Assembly (NCBI GenBank): GCA_031260015.1
Contig: JAIRKR010000066.1
Coordinates: forward strand, 1 to 28,194
DNA length: 28,194 nucleotides
Origin: Puniceicoccales bacterium
GTDB taxonomy: Bacteria > Verrucomicrobiota > Verrucomicrobiia > Opitutales > UBA9783
Direction: 5' to 3'
Shown: positions 22,011 through 28,194 of the stretch, piece after piece
Position numbering within the stretch: position 1 is the stretch's first letter
Layout of the letters: each line of letters starts with the position of its first letter
The notes under the pieces: generated by a model
Seen by the model: the letters and a program-made list of their open reading frames with translations, nothing else
Database searches by the model: none
Told to the model about the DNA's origin: nothing
Made by a program: the position numbers and the translations under genes

Positions 22011-23543
22011 ATGTTACGTTATCCCATCATATGGGCAAATATAAGCCTTATCTTTGGACTATGTTTCGTAAATGCGATCTTTTCTAAAGATGCGATTAGT
22101 TTTGTGCGTACAGGCCTTTTTTTAATCTGCTTTTTTATACTTTACCGCATACGCTTTAAAACGAGCCATCTTGTGATGGGAGGGATCACGATTGCAACGC
22201 TCTACGGCTGTTTTTTTATTCAATGCTCGTGCAAACATACTGAAAAACGCACCCTCGATGGGATATTTTATTTTGAAAAAATTTTTAGAACACCTGCCGA
22301 TCGCATTGGAGGCCTTGGTAATGCGTATCTAGAGGATTATGCCCACTGCAATAATATTTACATTCACATTAAAAATAGATCTGGATTGAAGGTTGCCGAA
22401 GATAAGCTTTATCGCCTGCGAGGAACCCTTTATCCACTAAGACCCCCTTGGGGTAACCCCCAAAGCTTTTCCTATTATTTATGGGCACGCGGTGTCCGAT
22501 ATCACCTCGCCTACGCCCAACTGACAAAGGCAGGTAACAATCCATTTCCATCTCTCATCCAACGCCTACGTCGGTACTTTAGAAAATCGCTGCAGGCCCA
22601 CTTTAGAGATGCTGACAAATCAAATACGTATCAGGCCATTTTGTTGGGTAAAAAAGAGCTTTTATCCGAAAAAAATTTAAATCACTTCTTTAATACAGGT
22701 ACAATGCACCTGTTCGCCGTAAGTGGATTGCACGTAGGTGTTGTCAGTACTTTTTTATTTTTTCTCTTTAAATCGCTATTTCTCCCGAAATTTTTTAGGT
22801 TATTTCTTACTTTGGCAGGGGTCTTCTTGTACGCAAGTATTGTTGGATTCAGTCCATCCACCCTCAGGGCCTCCTACATGGTTTTGTTCGTCATTATGAT
22901 GCAGCTATGCTCTCGACCTGTAGATGGCCGAGCCGCTTTTCTCAATACGGCATTTTTCGCACTCGCCGTGAATCCGTGGCAAATTTGGGATGTTGGATTT
23001 CAATTATCCTATGGCGTTGTTGCAGGCATCCTTGGTCTCGGTACACCCAGCGCGAAACGGTTGTCAACGCAGCGCAACCGTTTTATGCGTTCATGCGTAG
23101 CTTCATTGTGCATTTCCGTAAGCGCGAGCCTCATAAGCAGTTTATTGACCATATATTATTGGGGCATATGGACCCCGTGGGCTTTTTTGGTTAACCTTTT
23201 CCTCATTCCAATAGCGAGCTGTGTTGTTATTATGGGTACAATAAGTTTTGCCACAAACCTAATTTTTCCAAGCTGCCTTTGGATAATTAATTACCTATCG
23301 GAACACGTAATCTCTTTGTTACTTTTTTGTGTGGATGTTTGCGCTCGTCTGCCCGGATCCGTCCTCAAAGTTTCATGCAACGCGAATGTTTTTTACACGT
23401 GCTTATTTTTGTTTTTCCTATACGCACTCAAGCCACACGAAGGTCATACCAAATTATCTACCCGCGGTCCTACAAATTTAAAATTGGGGGCGACGAGAAA
23501 AACACAAATAAACATTGTCCAAAATCCCGTTGTAAAAACATGA
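22011..23543 (+). CDS. comEC: ComEC/Rec2 family DNA-uptake channel, short form
   Basis: The 510-residue protein has the N-terminal DUF4131 region with two to three membrane helices and an OB-like soluble part (RLRGTLYPLRPPWGNPQSF, about 135-153). The competence domain follows: QAILLGKKELLSEKNLNHFFNTGTMHLFAVSGLHVGVV, with the signature HLFAVSGLHVG at 233-243, then PSTLRASYM and WDVGFQLSYGVVAGI. At least eight membrane helices are visible. In DNA uptake this forms the inner-membrane channel for single-stranded DNA. The C-terminal metallo-beta-lactamase domain of long ComEC proteins is absent, and the tail ends in a polar stretch. The frame is intact. Confidence 0.9.
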   Translation: MLRYPIIWANISLIFGLCFVNAIFSKDAISFVRTGLFLICFFILYRIRFKTSHLVMGGITIATLYGCFFIQCSCKHTEKRTLDGIFYFEKIFRTPADRIGGLGNAYLEDYAHCNNIYIHIKNRSGLKVAEDKLYRLRGTLYPLRPPWGNPQSFSYYLWARGVRYHLAYAQLTKAGNNPFPSLIQRLRRYFRKSLQAHFRDADKSNTYQAILLGKKELLSEKNLNHFFNTGTMHLFAVSGLHVGVVSTFLFFLFKSLFLPKFFRLFLTLAGVFLYASIVGFSPSTLRASYMVLFVIMMQLCSRPVDGRAAFLNTAFFALAVNPWQIWDVGFQLSYGVVAGILGLGTPSAKRLSTQRNRFMRSCVASLCISVSASLISSLLTIYYWGIWTPWAFLVNLFLIPIASCVVIMGTISFATNLIFPSCLWIINYLSEHVISLLLFCVDVCARLPGSVLKVSCNANVFYTCLFLFFLYALKPHEGHTKLSTRGPTNLKLGATRKTQINIVQNPVVKT

Positions 23544-23582
23544 TTGCCTTTAGCCTATTACCTGCCTCAATTTAGTTGACTT

Positions 23583-24185
23583 TTAGGAAAACAATTTCCT
23601 TAAGCCTTCAATACCGAATACGCTGATCCAATATGCGGCAAAAATGTAAACCGATATGGCGATTAGGGAACAAATTTGAGCAAAGCATAAAAATAGGCCA
23701 TCCTTTTCCAATAAACCAACTCCAAATAATAGAATAATGGCAGCTGGCAAAGTGTTGGTTAAGGGAATGGGTAATGCCATAATGATGGATAAAATAAAGA
23801 CATTAATACCTATGACGCATCGATTCAATACGTACTGTAAATAGGCACACCGACTGGAACGTGTAAAAATTTCCAAAATACGCAGCATTTTGCAAGCGAA
23901 TGTAACCCATTTTTTCGAAAGAGAAAGTTTTTTAGTACCCCAGCGTTTTGGATACCAAGGTACTTCATGTCCAAAAATGAGTTGCATGCTCAGTAAAGCG
24001 AGGATAATGCCGAAAGGTGTACTGTAACCGGCGGCTGGGATAGGCAAAGCACTCGGCATAGATAATAACAGAATAAGCGCACCAAATCCTTGTTCTTTAA
24101 GCTGATCCACGAGAACTTTGAGTTCTAGAGCAATGGCACCATCACTGTTGCAAAGATTTAGCAATTTTTGAGACAACGTAACCAT
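23583..24185 (-). CDS. ExoD family membrane protein
   Basis: The product is about 200 residues from ATG 24185 (the frame continues to ATG 24230). It has the ExoD pattern: LVDQLKEQGFGALILLLSMPSALPIPAAGYSTPFGIILAL, then MQLIFGHEVPWYPKRW, a central amphipathic region with LRILEIFTRSS, and the repeat-like IMALPIPLTNTLPAAIILLFGVGLLEKDGLFLC. ExoD proteins were named for an exopolysaccharide defect in Sinorhizobium; the biochemical role is not known. Four membrane segments are apparent. It is the last gene after metG, with a gap of about 150 nt, and converges on comEC with only 39 nt between the stops. Confidence 0.85.
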   Translation of the reverse strand: MVTLSQKLLNLCNSDGAIALELKVLVDQLKEQGFGALILLLSMPSALPIPAAGYSTPFGIILALLSMQLIFGHEVPWYPKRWGTKKLSLSKKWVTFACKMLRILEIFTRSSRCAYLQYVLNRCVIGINVFILSIIMALPIPLTNTLPAAIILLFGVGLLEKDGLFLCFAQICSLIAISVYIFAAYWISVFGIEGLRKLFS

Positions 24186-24334
24186 AGGGTTAATTCTAAA
24201 AGCAATCCGGTCAACATTCCAAACATGCACTTGGCTGTCAACCCATTACGTTCAATTTTCTCCTTTGGCCTGTGGAAATTTTTGCACCCAAAATACCGTA
24301 AGGTACACACCCAAATGTTTCCGTGATGAGGCCC

Positions 24335-25849
24335 CTACTTTTTAGGGAATAAGAGCAACGGGTCTGCAATTAAAGCCCCCTGTAGAAGCGACGTATTCCA
24401 AGTAAAATCCGTCGTCCGAGAAACCTGCAAGGCCTTTAAAATTTTAGCACTGCTCTCGGGAATGATGACTTGCAAAATTTGTGCACACAAACGAATACCT
24501 TCCACCAAAAAAGCCAATGTATTTTCCAAAATGTATTGATCTTTTGAGTTACCCGTTTTGGACAATTTCCATGGAGCTTGATTTTCGACAAAGCGATTCA
24601 ATTCACGAATGAATTTGAATAATTTTTCCAAGCCCTGCGAAAAAAGAAAATTATCAAAACTTTCAAAAACACTTTTATGGGTTTCTCCCCAATGCATCTG
24701 CAAATTTTCGGAAGCAATAGAATCCGAATGGACTACCGGTACCCTAGATTGACAATAGCGTTGCAACATGTTAAACGTTCGACTGACCAAGTTGCCCCAC
24801 TCGTTAGCCAATTCATGGTTATAACGCCCAATAAAGTTTTCTATGGAAAATTCGCAATCTTGCCCCGTTACCATTTCCCGCAATAAAAAGTATCGAGCCG
24901 CATCGGTTCCATAACTTTGTAACCATTCAAATAAATCAAATGCGTTTCCCAAGCTTTTGGAAAGTTTTTCTCCGGAAGTTAACCACCAGCCATGCACCAA
25001 CAAATGCTTCGGTAAGGGTATATCCAAAGCCTTGAGCATGATGGGCCAATAAACGGCATGTGCCGGTACCAAAATATCCTTACCAATCACGTGCAAATCT
25101 GCCGGCCAGTAATTTGCAAACTCTTTTTGTCCATATCCCACAGCCGATACGTAGTTTAACAAAGCATCGAACCAGACGTAGGTTATAAACTGCGCATCAA
25201 AAGGCAAAGGTATGCCCCACTGCAGGCGCTCCTGTGGACGAGAGATGCAGAGGTCATTCAAGGGTTCTTTTAGAAATTCAAGGACTTGCTTCTGCCTAAA
25301 TTGAGGCAGCACAAAATCTGTATTTTCATTCAAAAAAGCAATTAACCAATCTTGATATGCACTCAGTTTAAAAAAGTAATTATTTTCTACAATCTCTTTA
25401 ACTTCTCCAAATAAAGTTGGCCACTCTCCATGAATGCGGTCTTTATCCTGTAAAAAACGCTCTTCCTTAACGCTGTAAAAGCCTCGATATTCCGCTTTAT
25501 AAATAAGACCTTGGTCGTATAACTTTTGTAAGGCTAAACGCACAACACGCTTATGTCGCTCCTGGGTCGTTCTTACAAAATCATCATTTGATAAGTTTAA
25601 AACGTGGGTTAAATCAACAAATTTTTGCGCCATTTGATCGCAAAACAATTGCGGCTCAACACCTTCGCTCTGAGCTTTTTGCTGCACCTTTTGCCCATGC
25701 TCATCGACCCCCGTCAAAAAATGAACATCTTCATTTTTTAAACGGTGATAACGTGCAATCGTATCCGCCAAAACCTTTTCGTACGTATGGCCTAAATGTG
25801 GTTGACCGTTGACGTAATCGATGGCTGTTGTCAGATAAAATTTTTTCAT
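24335..25849 (-). CDS. metG: Methionine-tRNA ligase
   Basis: The 504-residue class Ia synthetase charges initiator and elongator tRNA-Met. The HIGH motif is HLGH (18-21) within NGQPHLGHTYEKVLADTIARY. VHFLTGVDEHGQKVQ follows (42-56), and the KMSKS loop has the variant KLSKS (295-299). The tRNA-anticodon domain includes NEWGNLVSR. In the connective peptide the usual cysteine knuckles are missing (GFYSVKEERF instead of the YCVxCE type), so it is a zinc-free form. No C-terminal dimerisation (EMAP-like) domain is present. The ATG lies 1 nt after the rho stop, so it is co-transcribed with rho. Confidence 0.97.
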   Translation of the reverse strand: MKKFYLTTAIDYVNGQPHLGHTYEKVLADTIARYHRLKNEDVHFLTGVDEHGQKVQQKAQSEGVEPQLFCDQMAQKFVDLTHVLNLSNDDFVRTTQERHKRVVRLALQKLYDQGLIYKAEYRGFYSVKEERFLQDKDRIHGEWPTLFGEVKEIVENNYFFKLSAYQDWLIAFLNENTDFVLPQFRQKQVLEFLKEPLNDLCISRPQERLQWGIPLPFDAQFITYVWFDALLNYVSAVGYGQKEFANYWPADLHVIGKDILVPAHAVYWPIMLKALDIPLPKHLLVHGWWLTSGEKLSKSLGNAFDLFEWLQSYGTDAARYFLLREMVTGQDCEFSIENFIGRYNHELANEWGNLVSRTFNMLQRYCQSRVPVVHSDSIASENLQMHWGETHKSVFESFDNFLFSQGLEKLFKFIRELNRFVENQAPWKLSKTGNSKDQYILENTLAFLVEGIRLCAQILQVIIPESSAKILKALQVSRTTDFTWNTSLLQGALIADPLLLFPKK

Positions 25850-25850
25850 T

Positions 25851-27575
25851 TTAGGTGTTTAAAGACATTAAAAATTCAACATTGTTGCGCGTTTTTTTAA
25901 TTCGATCCAGTAGCATTTCCATCGATTCACTCGAAGGAATAACGCCCTTCATGGCACGCCGTAAAGAATAAATTTTTAACAGTTCATCCGGATGGTACAA
26001 AAGCTCTTCCTTACGCGTACCACTTTTTTCAATATTAATGGCTGGGAATATGCGTTTATCCGTTAAACTGCGATCCAAGTGTAATTCCATATTGCCGGTT
26101 CCCTTAAACTCTTCAAAAATAACTTCGTCCATCTTACTCCCCGTATCGACGAGCGCTGTAGCCAGGATGGTCAAGCTACCCCCTTGCTCAATATTTCTCG
26201 CAGCTCCAAAAAATGCTTTGGGCCCCTGTAGGGCATTTGCTTCCACACCGCCGGATAAAACTTTACCGGAACTTGGAATAATCGTATTGTAGGCACGTGC
26301 CAAACGCGTGATGGAATCCAGCAAAATAACAACATTTTCTCCTATTTCCACCAGACGTTTTGCTTTTTCAATGACAATATCGGCTGCACGCACATGACTT
26401 TCGGGGGCTTCATCGAAGGTGGAACTGATGACTTCAATGCCGGGCAATAAATTTTTGAAATCGGTGACCTCTTCGGGACGTTCATCGATCAACAGCACGA
26501 TTAGGTGAGCGGACGGTTGATTTTTGACGATGGAATTTGCCACATTTTGCAATAGAACCGTTTTGCCTGTTCGGGGTGGAGCAACGATGAGTCCACGTTG
26601 ACCAAATCCAATGGGTGTTAACAGATCCACAATACGCATGGAAACATTATCCCATTGACGCACATTATCCGTTTCTAACAGGATGCGTTGTGTTGGATAA
26701 TAGGGGATGAGTTCTTTAAAATGGGGTAAAGTACGAATAGCTTCCGGCGCTTGATTCATCACGGAATTAATTTTCACGATGCATGGACATTGCTGGTAGG
26801 TCGGCGACATAAAAATTTGTCCCTGTACCATTTGCCCTTGCCTCAATCCATACTTACGTACTAAAGCTTTGGGTAAATAAGAACTCAATTCTCTCAATTG
26901 GTAATTGTCGGCCGGGTAACAGACGGACCATTCATCCGTATTGGGTACTTTGGCAACAACCCCCTCAACAATAACGGGCACTTTTTTGTTGCAGGCCTCA
27001 CGCATTTTTTCTGCCAAAATGCTTTGGCGTGTTAGCGACAATAATTGAGCTTCCTGAGGAATTTTTTCCAATAAAAGTTTCAGCGGCTTTTCGTACCATG
27101 CATTGAGTGAAAAACTTTCCAGGGATACATCGGTAATTTCCTGTACTAAATGTTCCAAAGAAGCGATATCACCTATGTTTCGCCATTGATAGAGCTGTCC
27201 CATCCACCAGCGAAATCGTTGTACGTTGGAGGGCATCTGTACATTGTTTGTTGAAGAACGTTTAGCGCCGTTACCCCCATTGCCTCTTGGGTGACCTCTA
27301 TCACCGTTTGAGTGTCTTTGATTATGGGGAAAATGTTTATTACACACATAAGGAACCTTTGCCATTGGTGCAATGGCATGCGCATTGTCTGAAACGAATG
27401 CGGTAGGGGATTTTGCACCTTCGTTTTCTATCGTTTGCACGTTCACTTCCGTAGCGGTTGAAGACTTACTTCCGATGACCGACTTTGGAGTCCGCCGAGC
27501 ACGCGGCTTCTTGTCAGCAATTACACCCTCATTACCTGAAAGAACCGCAGGTTTTTCTTCTGGATTTTCACTCAT
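25851..27575 (-). CDS. rho: Transcription termination factor Rho, long form
   Basis: The 574-residue hexameric RNA helicase ends transcription. Residues 1-115 form a low-complexity, basic and Gly/Asn/Ser-rich extension (RARRTPKSV, HSNGDRGHPRGNGGNG). A helical region (about 116-195) and the RNA-binding OB fold (about 200-270) follow. The ATPase core has APPRTGKT (Walker A, 332-339), LLIDERPEEVTDF (361-373), LLDSITRLARAYN (418-430), and the SGKVLSGGV Q loop (436-444). The C-terminal ELHLDRSLTDKRIFPAINIEKSGTRKEELL is typical. The core is intact; the long N-terminal extension is the notable part. metG follows after 1 nt. Confidence 0.97.
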   Translation of the reverse strand: MSENPEEKPAVLSGNEGVIADKKPRARRTPKSVIGSKSSTATEVNVQTIENEGAKSPTAFVSDNAHAIAPMAKVPYVCNKHFPHNQRHSNGDRGHPRGNGGNGAKRSSTNNVQMPSNVQRFRWWMGQLYQWRNIGDIASLEHLVQEITDVSLESFSLNAWYEKPLKLLLEKIPQEAQLLSLTRQSILAEKMREACNKKVPVIVEGVVAKVPNTDEWSVCYPADNYQLRELSSYLPKALVRKYGLRQGQMVQGQIFMSPTYQQCPCIVKINSVMNQAPEAIRTLPHFKELIPYYPTQRILLETDNVRQWDNVSMRIVDLLTPIGFGQRGLIVAPPRTGKTVLLQNVANSIVKNQPSAHLIVLLIDERPEEVTDFKNLLPGIEVISSTFDEAPESHVRAADIVIEKAKRLVEIGENVVILLDSITRLARAYNTIIPSSGKVLSGGVEANALQGPKAFFGAARNIEQGGSLTILATALVDTGSKMDEVIFEEFKGTGNMELHLDRSLTDKRIFPAINIEKSGTRKEELLYHPDELLKIYSLRRAMKGVIPSSESMEMLLDRIKKTRNNVEFLMSLNT

Positions 27576-27935
27576 AAATAAACTGTTTTTTGAAAAAGTT
27601 TTAAATTATTTAAACACTTCCCCCACAAAATGAACTCAATGCATCCAATGAAATATAACTGTAGGTTTTAACAACGAATGTTTATTCAAACTTTACCATG
27701 CTATCTTTGTCAATGCATAAAATATATTAAATCCTATGCATATTTCGGTTAGCGGTGTCGGATGTGCTAAAAATTTACTAAAATGAGTTTATGGGAACAA
27801 AAAATCGAATCCCATGTAAAGCCCCATCTCTCTTAATCGGCAGTGTTATTAACGGAATCGATTAAGTCGAGTTCACGTAAAATTTCCACTTTCTTTGAAT
27901 TAAGTACGATAGTTGCTTTATGAGAGTAAGCAAGT
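27576..27935. other. Divergent intergenic region with inverted repeat
   Basis: This stretch between rho and the rightmost gene holds the likely rho promoter. It also holds an 8-bp inverted repeat, CTTAATCG at 27832-27839 and CGATTAAG at 27859-27866, with 19 bases between the arms. The spacing suits a dimeric repressor site more than a terminator, since no T run follows. A possible plus-strand promoter (TTGAAT 27895-27900, 17 bp, TTATGA 27918-27923) lies very close to the next start. No tRNA or other RNA gene was found. Confidence 0.4.
27684..27713 (-). promoter_or_regulatory. Probable rho promoter
   Basis: On the minus strand a perfect -35 TTGACA (plus 27708-27713) is followed after 18 bp by TTGAAT (plus 27684-27689) or after 17 bp by TTTGAA. 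The -10 is weak compared with the -35. It lies about 110 bp upstream of the rho start, leaving a leader long enough for autoregulation by Rho, which is known in other bacteria. Confidence 0.5.
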
Positions 27936-28194
27936 ATGTCTATTTCTGGTTTATCATTCCAAGCGCCGCCTCAGGCGGGATTACAACGTTCGCCCGCTGT
28001 GGCTAATCTTCGACTACTGGATGAAGTAAGTCAGATTTTGGAAAAAGATAGGCCGATGGCTTTTAATGACGTTATACAAATAGCACAAATGTTAACTCTC
28101 CCAGAGGACATTCAGCCTCCGACATATAACGTACAGGGTGTAAGAACACCCTATGAACCGGTACCACCGCATCGATTGTTAGAAGTTATATCGC
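27936..28194 (+). CDS. Unrecognised protein, N-terminal part (runs off right edge)
   Basis: The frame starts at ATG 27936, with in-frame stops (TGA and TAA) just upstream, and is open for 86 codons to the end of the window. The product begins MSISGLSFQAPPQAGLQRSP, continues with a helical LRLLDEVSQILEKDRPMAFNDVIQIAQML stretch, and then has a Pro-rich part (PEDIQPPTY, PYEPVPPHR). No signal peptide or membrane helix is visible. Serine/proline-rich starts of this kind are seen in cytosolic or secreted-effector proteins, but I recognise no family. The gene is divergent from rho and may be controlled by the inverted repeat upstream. Confidence 0.6.
   Translation, partial: MSISGLSFQAPPQAGLQRSPAVANLRLLDEVSQILEKDRPMAFNDVIQIAQMLTLPEDIQPPTYNVQGVRTPYEPVPPHRLLEVIS

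Noticed and set aside
27781..27850. Possible tRNA because of a TCGAATCC string
   Set aside because: No acceptor stem or anticodon arm can be formed around it, and the spacing of the arms does not fit.
1..28194. CRISPR arrays, rRNA and tandem repeat arrays
   Set aside because: No regularly spaced direct repeats and no rRNA-like sequence were seen by eye. This is a limited check without alignment tools.

Overview
The window looks like a chromosomal piece of a low-to-moderate GC, Gram-negative-type bacterium. A Verrucomicrobiota (Opitutae/Puniceicoccales-like) origin fits best. The reasons are the accB-accC-Asp23-AmaP-like block, the LolA-like periplasmic protein, a type IV prepilin, a WaaE-like LPS-type glycosyltransferase and a Mu-style head gene set. 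This is an inference from protein style, not a database match. TGA is used as a normal stop (secG, the glycosyltransferase, comEC, two phage genes), so the code is standard. Strong Shine-Dalgarno sites are rare and stand out where they occur.

Region 1 (1-8075, all minus strand) is a compact phage-derived late-gene module. In transcription order it holds a holin-like membrane protein, a winged-helix protein, small and large terminase, a DUF935 portal, a short Mu I-type protease, a decoration protein, the major capsid protein, a head-tail connector, a tail terminator-like protein, a tail protein, a 50-residue coiled-coil protein with a GTG start, and the start of a tail-hub-like protein that runs off the left edge. 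Every frame is intact. There is no integrase, repressor or replication gene between its 5' end and accB. It is either the late part of a prophage or a domesticated particle such as a gene transfer agent.

Region 2 (8336-12092, plus strand) is a housekeeping operon: accB, accC, an Asp23 protein, an AmaP-like membrane protein and trpS. It covers fatty-acid initiation (biotin carboxylase half), an envelope-associated Asp23/AmaP pair and tryptophan charging. Region 3 (about 12100-13967) holds an IS630-type remnant joined directly to an IS30-type remnant, then a minus-strand bioY-DUF1284 pair with its own promoter and a very strong ribosome binding site. This pair looks acquired, and it would supply biotin for AccB.

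Region 4 (14163-17903) has rph (minus), then on the plus strand a prepilin-like gene, rpmI, rplT, pheS and an RsbW-type kinase. infC and pheT are not at their usual places. Region 5 (17904-20000) is gene-poor: one secreted cysteine-containing protein of unknown function, a clear hairpin terminator and some decayed coding stretches.

Region 6 (20001-27575) holds secG plus a LolA-like gene (minus), a divergent glycosyltransferase-comEC pair (plus), and exoD, metG and rho (minus, read rho to metG to exoD). The right edge holds the first 86 codons of an unrecognised plus-strand gene, divergent from rho.
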